A stretch of DNA of 64,000 nucleotides from Bacteroidales bacterium (GCA_017617125.1 JAFZWY010000035.1:32599-96598), one strand, 5' to 3'. Shown: positions 15,411 to 24,716, numbered from the stretch's first letter. The notes: generated by a model not told the origin, from the sequence alone. Numbers and translations: made by a program.

Positions 15411-16917
15411 TTAGTTCTGGGACTGGCAAACAGCGCGAACGGATTGCCCGAGGTAACGGCCGTCGTAGCTCACGTAGCAACTGCCAGAATTGAAGTAGAG
15501 GTACCACGCGCGGTAGGTACTGAGAGAGGAGAAGAGCGAACTCGACCAGTAGTAGCCGTAACCGGCACCGTAGAGACTACTACCGTAGCGGCGAGCAGCG
15601 GGCAGAAAGATAGAGTTGCCGTTTGGTCCGATAAACAGGCGTCCGTTTACGCCGTTCTGGGTTGTCCAAGTTACGGTGCAGTTGTTTTTCAACTCATTCA
15701 TTTCAGCGTAGGTCGGCATTCTCCAGCCAGAACCCCAGTTGGCGGTGGCTGCATCTCTATTGGAGGGAAGTGTGGTCGGATTGTCGGAATAGGTATAGTT
15801 GTCTTCTGTATAAGTTGACTTCGGGCTGGTTTCGCCCCAAGCGTAGTAGTTGCCGTATGCTGTAGGTGTGCTTGCGCCTACATTGCAGGTTGCCCAGCGT
15901 GTTCCTGATGGCAAACCGAGGTCAACATAGCCGTAGCCGTTGGTATAGCCTGTTGGGTCGCTGTAATCATACGCCGGTGTTGTAAACGTCATCACATCGC
16001 CATATACAGTTCCTGCTACATTGGTTGCGTATGCCTTATAATAATAAGTAGTTTCCAGTGAAAGTCCAGTAATAGCCTTTGTAAAACTGCCAGTTCCGCT
16101 TCCGCTCTGCACATTCTGAGACAAATTGCTTGCACTCGTTCCATATACAAATCCGCGAGCAGTAACTGTTGCACCGCCGTCAGAAGTTACATTTCCTACC
16201 AGAGTAGCCGAAGAACCTGTAATATTCGTTGCTTCACTTGTCTGCACAATTGGAGCGCCAATGCCTGTAGTAAACCACAGAATTTCTCCTTCTGCCGTTC
16301 CAAATGCATTCTTTGCAAATGCTTTGTAGTAATATGTTGTATTACCACTCAAACCAGAAACAGACACTGAGAAAATGCTGTCGGGTGTGCCTGCAAATTG
16401 GGCAGTTGCCTTGTTGCTCATATTATCCGAAGTGCTGTAGTAGAATCCGCATGAGGTTATTTCGGAGCCACCGTTGCTTGGTATGGCTGCATTGAGGGTT
16501 GCGCCGTTTCCTGTAACATCGGATGCAGGACGGGTCTCAACCGACGGCCCCGCCGCTTGCGAGGTAAATGTCAAGGTTTCGCCTTCTATTAGGCCTTCAC
16601 TACAGCGGATATAGGCTTTGTAATAGTAAGTCGTGTTAGACAAAAGTCCTGTAACTTTAGCAAAAAAAACGCGCATCGCTTTTAGCTTCTATGTCTTTAG
16701 GACTGCTCATTTCTGCCGAGACATCGTAGAAGAATCCGCACTTGTAATCTTCGCCATCACTCATGTTTCTAACTTCGCCATGCAGTGTAGCATAGTCGCC
16801 CTTAATTCCGGTAGCATCCTTTGTAACTACATTAGGCACTATTGGGTCTTCCTTGCAACTCGATAATAACGCCACCATCATAATCATTGTGGCAAAAATG
16901 TAAATTTTTGATTTCAT
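15411..16917 (-). pseudogene. Surface lipoprotein with FN3-like repeats and FISUMP-like domain, frameshifted at a T8 tract
   Basis: The minus strand starts at 16917 with a lipoprotein signal (MALLSSC lipobox). It runs 86 codons into a stop at 16657; the frame then resumes 16676-15411. At the junction is a run of eight T (plus-strand A8, 16662-16669). Removing one T joins the halves into SDARFF-AKVTGLLSNTTYYYKAY, which matches the later repeats (SVSVSGLSGNTTYYYKAF, KAITGLSLETTYYYKAY). The joined product, about 500 aa, would have four fibronectin-III-like repeats and a C-terminal FISUMP/DUF1566-like domain (DLGLPSGTRWATCNVGA...GWRMPT...YWSSS...VRAVC). The shift may be a true mutation, phase variation or a homopolymer sequencing error. 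The product would be an outer-membrane lipoprotein facing the surface (inference). Confidence 0.8.
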
Positions 16918-17221
16918 TTTAGATATTTTTTAATTGCCGCAAGCCCACAACGGCAGTTTTCAACATACACAAATAAAAAAGTGGGCTTCGTTTAACTCTT
17001 ATCTGCGCAAGAGGCTCCGCAATGCCCAATAGTCAAATAAGAAAAGCCCACGGAAAACCGTGAACATTTTCACTTTTTCTTGACTATTTTAGAATTTTGC
17101 GGATTCCTTGCACAAGAACAAAAGCAAAAACGCTTTTTTATTTTAATAATCTGTTAATTACAAATTTTGTATATCTGTTTCGTATTTCAAATTTTAGTTA
17201 AAACTCCGTTTGTTATCACTG
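16918..17221 (-). promoter_or_regulatory. Long structured 5' leader of the FISUMP lipoprotein gene
   Basis: About 300 nt without a gene separate the promoter at 17222-17232 from the ATG at 16917. The region carries several inverted repeats: AAGCCCAC (16941-16948) with GTGGGCTT (16981-16988), CACGG-aaaa-CCGTG (17049-17062), and AATAGTCAA near 17028 facing TTGACTATT near 17082. No known riboswitch class is recognised. It may be a regulatory leader or a decayed insertion. Confidence 0.45.
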
Positions 17222-17232
17222 CTACAAAAGTA
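17222..17232 (-). promoter_or_regulatory. -7 promoter element of the FISUMP lipoprotein gene
   Basis: The minus strand reads CTTACTTTTGTAGC, a consensus TACTTTTG element. It is the only convincing promoter upstream of the lipoprotein start and implies a leader of about 300 nt. Confidence 0.6.
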
Positions 17233-17280
17233 AGAAAATTTCAAATTAAGGGATAACAATATCAAAAATTTTCAAAAAAA

Positions 17281-17447
17281 TTGACATTGCAAATCGTAAC
17301 GGGTGCTGAAACAAAACAGATGCTGAAACAAGTTCAGCATGACTGTGAAGAGAGAAATCGTAAATCGTAATTCATTTGCATCTTGTCAGCAACCTTCTGC
17401 TCAACGCAGTCAAAATCGTAAATCGTAAATCCAAAATTGTAAATCCC
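17281..17447. repeat. AATCGTAAATCGTAA dispersed repeats, copy 3, plus a small hairpin
   Basis: This gap downstream of the WG-repeat gene holds ATGCTGAAAC-aa-GTTCAGCAT (about 17319-17340), then two clusters of AATCGTAAATCGTAA (about 17353 and 17413). These are the same family as at 3779 and 5999. Confidence 0.6.
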
Positions 17448-18263
17448 CTAGATTTTTCCTTCCGCGTACCCCAATTTCACATCCAACTCGTAGTTGTACG
17501 ACGAGCGATGGCTGTAGCGACCTTTGGAATACACCAACTTGTCCTCGTATTTCTCAAAATCCTCGTCGGGAACAAGTTTTCCGTCAATAGAAACACAACC
17601 GTCGCGGCCATCGAGCACAGCGCCCAATGCCTCATCAGCTTCCATTATTTCCGAGAATAATATTTCATCGTACGAAGGCTTTACATACTGACCGTCCATA
17701 GTAAGTACGCCTACCTTGTCGCCACTGCGAAGTTCGAACATACAGTCGTCGTACCACGAACGACCGTCATCCTCGTTGGTTATGAAAATGGGACGGAAAA
17801 CAACGTCGTCCATCGAGCACGGCACAAGCAATCTGCCCTTTTTGTCGGCGACACCATTCCTACCCGACTTCGAAACAACAAAAAACTTGTCGAAACAGTC
17901 AATTTCATCGTAATCGAAACCTAGTACTACCGTACCGTAGCCATCTGGCATAACAAGCCCCCATTTTCCTTCCGACATGGCAGATACTGGGAAGTTTCGG
18001 TCGTTGACCTTTCCTCGGCAACAGCCTAAACGCTCATACTTTGCAGGAACAAGCACCTCATCCTTTATGTTCATCAACTTCTCGCAGCCATTTTCCTCAA
18101 CCACATAATCCATCCAGTCGTAGTTGTCGCAAATATCATAAAAAGCAATCCGAGAAGCTTCAACATCTTCATCCGGCAATTTATTGGCTACTGCAGACCT
18201 GTATTCCTTATACAACTTCTGCATCTTCAAAAGCTGTTCCTTATGGGCGTGCTGTTTTTCCAT
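17448..18263 (-). CDS. WG-repeat-like protein, unknown function
   Basis: This 271-aa protein has no signal peptide or membrane segment. A charged helical N-terminus (about 1-60) is followed by repeated beta units of WG type: KWGLVMPDGYGTVVLGFDYDEIDCF, RNGVADKKGRLLVPCSMDDVVF, and KVGVLTMDGQYVKPSYDEILF. WG repeats form beta-propeller-like or solenoid surfaces and are common in Bacteroidota, but their roles are mostly unknown. It has its own promoter with an overlapping dyad (18284-18302), so it is transcribed separately from lepA. The encoded protein is rich in Asp and Glu. I do not assign a function. Confidence 0.75.
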   Translation of the reverse strand: MEKQHAHKEQLLKMQKLYKEYRSAVANKLPDEDVEASRIAFYDICDNYDWMDYVVEENGCEKLMNIKDEVLVPAKYERLGCCRGKVNDRNFPVSAMSEGKWGLVMPDGYGTVVLGFDYDEIDCFDKFFVVSKSGRNGVADKKGRLLVPCSMDDVVFRPIFITNEDDGRSWYDDCMFELRSGDKVGVLTMDGQYVKPSYDEILFSEIMEADEALGAVLDGRDGCVSIDGKLVPDEDFEKYEDKLVYSKGRYSHRSSYNYELDVKLGYAEGKI

Positions 18264-18283
18264 GATACAAACAAAATTTTCCG

Positions 18284-18302
18284 CGAAGGTATATAATATA
18301 CC
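18284..18302 (-). promoter_or_regulatory. -7 element with overlapping dyad upstream of the WG-repeat gene
   Basis: The minus strand TACCTTCG (18291-18284) lies 20 nt before the start. A 15-bp dyad GGTATAT-a-ATATACC (18288-18302) overlaps it and would suit a dimeric repressor. The operator role is inferred only from symmetry and position. Confidence 0.4.
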
Positions 18303-18363
18303 ATCAGCAGGAACAAGAAAGAAAAGTATTTATTAAAGCGTGAAAGTTAACAAAAACAAGCGG

Positions 18364-20154
18364 CTAATCAAGCTTCAGCACAGCAAGGAATGCCGACTGC
18401 GGAACTTCGACCGAACCAATCTGACGCATACGCTTCTTACCTTCCTTCTGCTTTTCTAGAAGCTTGCGCTTACGGGTGATATCACCGCCATAACATTTTG
18501 CCGTAACATCCTTACGTACAGCCTTTACAGTTTCGCGAGCAATGATCTTTCCGCCTATTGCAGCCTGAATTGCGACGTCGAACTGATGTCGAGGAATGAG
18601 TTCCTTCAGTTTTTCGCACATACGACGGCCAAAAGTCTGGGCATTGCTTACATGCGTTAACGTCGACAAGGCATCCACCATTTCGCCGTTCAACAAAATA
18701 TCGAGACGTACGAGTTTCGACAACTTGTATTCCGACTGGTGATAGTCGAACGAAGCATAACCCTTCGAGATGCTCTTCAGCTTGTCGTAGAAGTCGAAGA
18801 CTATTTCGCCCAGCGGCAAGTCGAAATGCAATTCTACGCGGTCGGCACTCAAATAAACCTGATTTAGGAAAGTACCACGCTTGTCGATACACAATTTGAT
18901 TATAGGACCTACGTAATCGGCCTTTGTGATGATCGTTCCGCGGATAAACGGCTCCTCAACGTGATCGAGATAGTTTGGTCCAGGCATTCCCGACGGATTG
19001 TGAACCTCAACCTTCTCGCCCTTGGTTGTGTATGCAAGATACTGAACGTTTGGAACTGTGGTTATTACATCCATCTTGAACTCGCGGTCGAGACGTTCCT
19101 GAACAATCTCCATGTGAAGCAGTCCAAGGAATCCGCAGCGGAAACCGAATCCCAATGCTGCCGACGATTCAAGGTCGTATGTAAGCGAAGCATCGTTGAG
19201 CTGCAACTTTTCTATCGAAGCACGAAGTTCTTCATAATCGTCGGCATCCACAGGATAGATACCAGCATAAAGCATAGGCTTTACCTCGGAGAAACCAGCG
19301 ATTGCCTCGGCGCAAGGACGATCGACCTGAGTGATAGTATCACCGACCTTCACTTCCACAGCCGTCTTGATTCCGGAAATTATGTAGCCCACATCGCCTG
19401 CCGACAAAGTCTTGCGCGGCGAGTAGTCCATCTTGAGCACACCGATTTCCTCGGCATTGTACTCGCGACCAGTATTGACGAACTTCACAAGGTCCTTTGT
19501 ATTAACCGTGCCGTTGAAAATACGGAAATACACAACTATTCCACGGAAAGGGTTGAACACCGAGTCGAAAATAAGAGCCTCGAATGGAGCTTCGGGGTCG
19601 CCCTTAGGTGCAGGTATCTTGCTTACGATTGCCTCTAGTACATCCTCAACGCCTTCGCCGGTCTTGCCGCTGGCACGAAGAATATCCTCGCGATCGCAAC
19701 CTATAAGGTCGATTATCTGGTCTTCGACAAGTTCGGGCATAGCAGCATCGAGGTCAATCTTGTTAAGCACCGGAATAATCTCCAAGTCGTGCTCTATTGC
19801 CTGATACAGTACCGATATGGTCTGGGCCTGAACTCCCTGTGTAGCATCAACTACCAGCAGTGCGCCCTCGCAAGCAGCGATGGAACGGCTGACCTCGTAC
19901 GAAAAGTCCACATGCCCAGGAGTATCAATAAGGTTAAGAATGTATTTCTGTCCATCCTTTGCCTCGTATTCCATCTGTATGGCGTGGCTTTTTATGGTAA
20001 TGCCTCGTTCGCGTTCCAGATCCATGTCGTCGAGAACCTGATTCTGGAAATTTCGTTCCGAAACTGTACCTGTATATTGTAGGAGACGGTCGGCCAAAGT
20101 GCTCTTTCCGTGGTCGATATGTGCTATGATGCAAAAGTTGCGTATATTCTTCAT
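18364..20154 (-). CDS. lepA: Elongation factor 4 (LepA)
   Basis: LepA is a translational GTPase that back-translocates or assists ribosomes during initiation and stress. The 596-aa length matches the family. Features: G1 [10 protein letters not shown]2 with [11 protein letters not shown]3 DTPGHVDF, and G4 NKIDL. The LepA-specific C-terminal domain contains YLNEVYLS-like [41 protein letters not shown] and ends in the basic region [22 protein letters not shown]. The start [16 protein letters not shown] is typical. Promoter elements lie at 20184-20202. No partner gene is coupled to it. Confidence 0.97.
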   Translation of the reverse strand: MKNIRNFCIIAHIDHGKSTLADRLLQYTGTVSERNFQNQVLDDMDLERERGITIKSHAIQMEYEAKDGQKYILNLIDTPGHVDFSYEVSRSIAACEGALLVVDATQGVQAQTISVLYQAIEHDLEIIPVLNKIDLDAAMPELVEDQIIDLIGCDREDILRASGKTGEGVEDVLEAIVSKIPAPKGDPEAPFEALIFDSVFNPFRGIVVYFRIFNGTVNTKDLVKFVNTGREYNAEEIGVLKMDYSPRKTLSAGDVGYIISGIKTAVEVKVGDTITQVDRPCAEAIAGFSEVKPMLYAGIYPVDADDYEELRASIEKLQLNDASLTYDLESSAALGFGFRCGFLGLLHMEIVQERLDREFKMDVITTVPNVQYLAYTTKGEKVEVHNPSGMPGPNYLDHVEEPFIRGTIITKADYVGPIIKLCIDKRGTFLNQVYLSADRVELHFDLPLGEIVFDFYDKLKSISKGYASFDYHQSEYKLSKLVRLDILLNGEMVDALSTLTHVSNAQTFGRRMCEKLKELIPRHQFDVAIQAAIGGKIIARETVKAVRKDVTAKCYGGDITRKRKLLEKQKEGKKRMRQIGSVEVPQSAFLAVLKLD

Positions 20155-20183
20155 CTACTGATGTAATTTTCGAAAATCAAAGT

Positions 20184-20202
20184 GCAAAAATACACAAAAG
20201 TA
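20184..20202 (-). promoter_or_regulatory. Two overlapping -7-like elements upstream of lepA
   Basis: The minus strand reads TACTTTTGTGTATTTTTGCAC: TACTTTTG (20202-20195) and TATTTTTG (20192-20185) are both TAnnTTTG. They lie 30-40 nt before the lepA ATG and could give two start sites. Confidence 0.5.
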
Positions 20203-20359
20203 GCGACATCCGAAAGTCAACACAAAACAAAATAGGCAAAACTATTTTGTAAAAACAGAAATTTATTATTTATCAACCTAATAGTCAATAAATTGCAAAT
20301 TACAAACATTTTAATGGATATTAATCAAAAAAAATATGTGGCATTAAAAAATAAATTAT

Positions 20360-20367
20360 TATCTTTA
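20360..20367 (+). promoter_or_regulatory. Probable -7 element of the BspA-like gene
   Basis: TTATTATCTTTATCTCC contains TATCTTTA, a near-consensus element 30 nt before ATG 20398. Confidence 0.4.
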
Positions 20368-20397
20368 TCTCCGAATTTGGATAAATATTTTTCGATT

Positions 20398-21555
20398 ATG
20401 AGGAGAACGATAATATTACTGACTATCGCTGCAATAATGGCACTTCCAGTTGCGGCACAAAACATTACACGCGTTGACGACAACGGCAATACGCTTTATT
20501 TTGGACTTAAGGTCAACAAGGCAAACAAGTACGACAAGGTAAAGACACCTCCGTCATACGAAGTAATTGCTCCGCTTACTCCTGCAGTCGGCAAGTCGGA
20601 AACCGTGAAAAACGCCATCGATACCGCATGGGTACCGTTCGTCTACGAGACTATACAGAAGTACAACAATGCAATAACAGGAACTGTTACTGTTCCTAAA
20701 CGCATTACCTACCAAGGCGTAAATTACCCTATAACATGCATTGGCATACAGGCATTCAAGGATTGCAAGAAGTTGAAAAAAGTTCTACTGCCACTATCGG
20801 TAACAGAAATAGGTATTGATGCATTCAACGGATGTTCTGAACTCGAAGCCATAATATTTCCTCCCAGTTTGAAAACTATAAATTCGGGGGCATTCGAACA
20901 CTGCAAGAAACTCAAAACTATCGAATTGTACAGTGAAACACCACCAGAGTTCGCACCGCATTCCGACTTTTACCTATACGGCGTAACTCTAATCGTTCCT
21001 CCAAAGACTGCCGACATATACGGCACAAAGGAACCGTGGAGCGATGCAAAGAAGATTATTGAACGCGACGTCGACAAGTCAAGCGCAAACACATTCTGGG
21101 TAACAGCCGAAACCGGACAGAAGTTCATCTGCAACGTCACCAACCAGGACGAAGGCACTGCATCAATCATCTCCTATGGAATACAGACCCCATACATCAA
21201 GTGCGAAGAGTCGTACGACGACGTCAGCGGAGAATTGAAACTTCCGTATTCAGTAACAAAGGAAAATGTTCCGTTCAACATCACAACCATTGACGTAAAC
21301 GCATTCAACAGCTGCGGCATTACCAATGTGAGAATACCTTCGACAATCACAAAAATCGAAAAAGGTGCATTCAAGAACTGCAAGAACCTGACATACGTCA
21401 GAATCGACGGTGGAAATGTCGAAATTGCCGACGACGCATTCGAAGGACTTCCCGAAAATGCAGTTTTGTCGGTTCCAAAGCTCAGCGGCGCATACTACAA
21501 GCAGTTGCCAGCATGCAAGCGTTTCGTAGAAGTAAAAGAATCGATGTCGAAATAA
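20398..21555 (+). CDS. Secreted BspA-like leucine-rich repeat protein
   Basis: This 385-aa secreted protein has a signal peptide MRRTIILLTIAAIMALPVAAQ. LRR_5 (BspA/TpLRR) repeats come in two blocks: about residues 100-190 (IGIQAFKDCKKLKKVLLP, IGIDAFNGCSELEAIIFP, INSGAFEHCKKLKTI) and about 295-370 (VNAFNSCGITNVRIP, IEKGAFKNCKNLTYV). Between and around them are beta-rich segments without a named domain. There is no T9SS sorting domain or lipobox, so it is likely periplasmic. The frame is open from 20293, but the signal peptide and promoter place the start at 20398. It ends at a strong terminator and is monocistronic. Confidence 0.85.
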   Translation: MRRTIILLTIAAIMALPVAAQNITRVDDNGNTLYFGLKVNKANKYDKVKTPPSYEVIAPLTPAVGKSETVKNAIDTAWVPFVYETIQKYNNAITGTVTVPKRITYQGVNYPITCIGIQAFKDCKKLKKVLLPLSVTEIGIDAFNGCSELEAIIFPPSLKTINSGAFEHCKKLKTIELYSETPPEFAPHSDFYLYGVTLIVPPKTADIYGTKEPWSDAKKIIERDVDKSSANTFWVTAETGQKFICNVTNQDEGTASIISYGIQTPYIKCEESYDDVSGELKLPYSVTKENVPFNITTIDVNAFNSCGITNVRIPSTITKIEKGAFKNCKNLTYVRIDGGNVEIADDAFEGLPENAVLSVPKLSGAYYKQLPACKRFVEVKESMSK

Positions 21556-21573
21556 GACACTCCTTTTTATAAT

Positions 21574-21613
21574 AAAATGATGAGATAGAGCACAGCTTTA
21601 TCTCATCATTTTT
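21574..21613 (+). terminator. Rho-independent terminator after the BspA-like gene
   Basis: A perfect 14-bp stem (21574-21587 with 21599-21612) and an 11-nt loop end in a T-run, 18 nt after the stop codon. Confidence 0.85.
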
Positions 21614-21659
21614 GTATCAGATGCACAACATATAAAGCATATAAACCATAAAATTATCT

Positions 21660-21667
21660 TATCTTTG
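21660..21667 (+). promoter_or_regulatory. -7 promoter element of the YfcC gene
   Basis: AATTATCTTATCTTTGCAAG contains a consensus TATCTTTG, 17 nt before ATG 21685. Confidence 0.65.
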
Positions 21668-21684
21668 CAAGCAAAATTCACATC

Positions 21685-23283
21685 ATGTTCAAGAAAGTTC
21701 CGCATACATACGTAATTGTATTCTCGATAATAATCATCGCCGCCATACTCACGTGGATTGTTCCTGCCGGACAATTCGAACGCACGACTAAAGCATTGGC
21801 CGATGGCAGTTCAACGACTGTAATCGTCGAAAACTCCTACCACGAAGTGTATGCAAGTCCGCAGACCTGGCAAATTTTCACGTCAATTTTCGACGGATTC
21901 AAGAAGCAAGCTGGAATTATCGCCTTTATCCTGCTCGTTGGCGGCAGTTTCTGGATTCTGAACGAGAGCCGTGCACTGGCAGCCGGAATAAACTCGTTCC
22001 TACGCTTCAGCCGAAAACTCGAGAAATGTAAATTTCTCCAGAAAATCGGTGTAAACAACATCATCATGGTACTGATAATGACACTATTCAGTGCATTCGG
22101 TGCCATTTTCGGCATGAGCGAAGAAACAATAGCCTTCGTAATAATATTCGTACCGCTTGCTATATCGATGGGTTACGACTCGATTACAGGACTTTGCATG
22201 GTTTATGTGGCGGCACACCTTGGTTTTGCCGGAGCAATCTTCAATCCGTTCACTATTGGAATAGCACAAGGAATGTCAGACTTGCCGTTGTTTAGCGGAT
22301 GGGAATACAGGTTTGTATGCTGGCTGGTGATAAATGCCGTAGGCTTTGCATTTATATTATGGTACGCCTCGCGCATAAAGAAGAATCCGCAGAAGAGCCT
22401 CACCTTCTCCATCGACGAATACTGGCGTAAAAACAACAGCAGCCATGCCGACGACATCGAGTACTACACGCCAAAATCGGCTTGGGCAAGCTACATTATC
22501 GTTTCCATTGCAGTAATACTTTTCTCGGTCTTCTACCCCATTTCGAGCCTGAAGGTCGGAAATGCTGAATTTGAGTTTGCTGCAATTCCAATAGTATCGG
22601 GACTTTTCATAATCACATCCTTCTTTATGCTGCGCAAGTCGGTTCATTTCTACATAATCAACCTGCTGTTGTTCACCGTATTGTACCTGATTGTAGGAGT
22701 TATGGGCTACGGCTGGTACGTAGAAGAAATCGGTGGGCTGTTCCTTGCAATGGGCATAGCCGCAGGAATTGCGATGGACAGGTCGGCAAACGACATTGTA
22801 AAGATGTTCCTCGACGGAGCAAAAGACATTTTCTCAGCTGCTTTCGTAGTAGGTCTGGCAGGTGGTATCATAGCTATCCTTACCAATGGCAACATCATCG
22901 ACACCATAATGAACAGCCTTTCGAACGGGATGCAGGACACAGGCAAGGAAGCCTCACTGTCGATAATGTACGGAATACAAACATTCTTGAACATAATAAT
23001 TCCATCTGGCTCGGCAAAGGCCGCACTCACGATGCCAATTATGGCACCATTCTCCGACCTTGTCGAAATTTCGCGGCAGACAACCGTCCTCGCCTTCCAG
23101 TTCGGCGACGGCTTCACCAATATGATTACCCCGACATCGGGCGTACTTATCGGAGCTTTGGGCATGGCGAAGATTCCCTACAACCTCTGGTTCAAGTTCA
23201 TCTGGAAATTTATGCTAGTTTTGATTGCACTCGGTTTCCTGCTCTGTCTGCCAACATTATACATGACCTTAAACGGATTCTAA
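21685..23283 (+). CDS. yfcC: YfcC family transporter (DcuC/C4-dicarboxylate carrier superfamily)
   Basis: This 532-aa inner-membrane transporter has about 12 hydrophobic segments, beginning right after MFKKVPHTY. Family motifs include TWIVPAGQFER near the N-terminus, FSAFGAIFGMSEETIAFV in the middle, HLGFAGAIFNPFTIGIAQG, and IIPSGSAKAALTMPIMAPFSDL near the C-terminus. The PF03606 group includes dicarboxylate carriers and arginine/ornithine-type or uncharacterised transporters, so the substrate is not assigned. It is translated just before a 158-aa membrane protein that starts 3 nt after its stop, which suggests a functional pair. Confidence 0.88.
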   Translation: MFKKVPHTYVIVFSIIIIAAILTWIVPAGQFERTTKALADGSSTTVIVENSYHEVYASPQTWQIFTSIFDGFKKQAGIIAFILLVGGSFWILNESRALAAGINSFLRFSRKLEKCKFLQKIGVNNIIMVLIMTLFSAFGAIFGMSEETIAFVIIFVPLAISMGYDSITGLCMVYVAAHLGFAGAIFNPFTIGIAQGMSDLPLFSGWEYRFVCWLVINAVGFAFILWYASRIKKNPQKSLTFSIDEYWRKNNSSHADDIEYYTPKSAWASYIIVSIAVILFSVFYPISSLKVGNAEFEFAAIPIVSGLFIITSFFMLRKSVHFYIINLLLFTVLYLIVGVMGYGWYVEEIGGLFLAMGIAAGIAMDRSANDIVKMFLDGAKDIFSAAFVVGLAGGIIAILTNGNIIDTIMNSLSNGMQDTGKEASLSIMYGIQTFLNIIIPSGSAKAALTMPIMAPFSDLVEISRQTTVLAFQFGDGFTNMITPTSGVLIGALGMAKIPYNLWFKFIWKFMLVLIALGFLLCLPTLYMTLNGF

Positions 23284-23286
23284 GCA

Positions 23287-23763
23287 ATGGAAGCAAACGA
23301 AATAATTTGCTCCGGCTGCTGGAACTGGATAAACCTGTTCGGACTAATTACCATAGTGCTGATATTAGTTCCAAACATCATATACGCCGTAAAGTTCCGT
23401 GGCAAAGAGATGAAATGCAACTGCTGCCGATCGATGTACATTCTGGAACAAATAGGGCGTTATGGCTCAATGTTCCTGATGGCATTCAACATTGGAATTG
23501 CAGAATTCGGTTTTGCCTCGGCACTGCATTTTGTTGCCTACCTTATTGCCAACGCAACGCTGCTACTAGCATATTTTATTGTGTATGCACTATATTTCAA
23601 ACAACAAACGAACTGGAAAAGCATGGCATTGGCAATAATTCCATCATGTCTGTTTTTAATCGACGGCATACTGCTTAGACATTTTCTGCTAGTAAGTTTT
23701 GCAATAATATTCGCTCTGGCGCACATTTGCATAACGCGAAAGGACAATTGTAACGTTTCATAA
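23287..23763 (+). CDS. Polytopic membrane protein, unknown function, paired with YfcC
   Basis: This 158-aa protein has four or five hydrophobic helices (about 15-33, 62-80, 84-104, 113-130 and 133-148). It has a Cys pair early (CSGCW) and a CNCC motif at about residue 44 on a predicted loop. It starts 3 nt after the yfcC stop, so it is co-transcribed and probably coupled. I do not recognise the family. The CNCC motif could bind a metal, but nothing else supports that. Confidence 0.7.
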   Translation: MEANEIICSGCWNWINLFGLITIVLILVPNIIYAVKFRGKEMKCNCCRSMYILEQIGRYGSMFLMAFNIGIAEFGFASALHFVAYLIANATLLLAYFIVYALYFKQQTNWKSMALAIIPSCLFLIDGILLRHFLLVSFAIIFALAHICITRKDNCNVS

Positions 23764-23804
23764 GAATGAGTAAATTTTTCCGAACAACGGAAAAAATATT
23801 GTCA

Positions 23805-23812
23805 TACCTTTG
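23805..23812 (+). promoter_or_regulatory. -7 promoter element of mtgA
   Basis: GTCATACCTTTGCACC contains TACCTTTG, 23 nt before ATG 23836. Confidence 0.65.
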
Positions 23813-23835
23813 CACCCCGAATAATATAACAACCA

Positions 23836-24660
23836 ATGGCAAAAAATAAGGCTGAAAAAGCCACACCAAAAGCACCTAAGACAAAGAAAGGTGGCAAGTC
23901 CATATTCCGAAAGATTATGAAGGTTATCTTCATTACAATTCTTTGCATATTCGGACTTAACCTACTTACAACCATACTATACCGCTGGGTAAATCCGCCC
24001 ATTACGCTTACCATGATTTCCCGTTCGGTATTCGAAGGCGAATCGCTGAAGAAGGAATGGAAGCCACTGGACGAAATTTCGCCCTACCTTGTCGATGCAT
24101 CGGTTGCCAGCGAAGACAATATGTTTCTGGGGCACAATGGTTTCGACCGTGTAGCCATCGACATAGCCATCGAAGAGCACAATTCGGGCAAGAAACTCCG
24201 TGGCGGAAGCGGAATTTCGCAGCAGACGGCAAAGAATGTTTTCCTATGGCAAGGCCGTTCGTGGATACGCAAAGGACTCGAAGTATATCAGACATTCCTT
24301 ATCGAGTTGTTCTGGCCGAAAGAACGCATTATGGAAGTGTACCTCAATGTCATAGAGATGGGTCCTGGTATTTATGGCGCAGAAGCGGCTGCACAGGAAT
24401 ATTTCCACAAGAGTGCAAAAAATCTTACAAAAGCCGAAGCCTCGCAGATTGTTGCCGCCTACCCCAATCCCCGCGACCCTAAGCGCAGTCCAAAGAAAGC
24501 CTCTGCCCGTGCCGCCCAAATCCGAAATCTCATGAATCTTATCGGGACCATAAAGTTCGACGACGAAAGCATAGCCCAGTGGGAAGAACGCTACGAGAAA
24601 TACAAGGACGACTACTTCGAAAAAAAAGAAAAGAAACAGTCGAAAAGCAAAAAGAAATAA
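23836..24660 (+). CDS. mtgA: Monofunctional peptidoglycan glycosyltransferase
   Basis: This GT51 enzyme polymerises lipid II into glycan strands at the inner membrane. The 274-aa protein has a Lys-rich N-tail, one membrane helix (about 26-48) and a GT51 domain. The catalytic Glu93 is in SEDNMFLGHNGFD. The second motif is RGGSGISQQTAKN, followed by RKGLEVYQTFLIE and a Glu-containing WPKERIMEVYLNVIEMG. The usual Thr of RGGSTISQQ is Gly, an unusual substitution beside the active site. The C-terminus is a highly basic KKEKKQSKSKKK tail. No transpeptidase domain is present. It lies upstream of a peptidoglycan amidase, but each has its own promoter. Confidence 0.92.
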   Translation: MAKNKAEKATPKAPKTKKGGKSIFRKIMKVIFITILCIFGLNLLTTILYRWVNPPITLTMISRSVFEGESLKKEWKPLDEISPYLVDASVASEDNMFLGHNGFDRVAIDIAIEEHNSGKKLRGGSGISQQTAKNVFLWQGRSWIRKGLEVYQTFLIELFWPKERIMEVYLNVIEMGPGIYGAEAAAQEYFHKSAKNLTKAEASQIVAAYPNPRDPKRSPKKASARAAQIRNLMNLIGTIKFDDESIAQWEERYEKYKDDYFEKKEKKQSKSKKK

Positions 24661-24708
24661 TAAACACACCCACATTTTTCAAAAAACTGGTTTTTCAAAA
24701 AAAATCAT

Positions 24709-24716
24709 TATCTTTG
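24709..24716 (+). promoter_or_regulatory. -7 promoter element of the amidase gene
   Basis: ATCATTATCTTTGTTTG contains TATCTTTG, 21 nt before ATG 24738. Confidence 0.65.

Noticed and set aside
15242..15507. Short open frames on both strands in the GC-rich gap
   Set aside because: They are products of high GC and a hairpin, overlap the end of the FISUMP gene and have no recognisable sequence.
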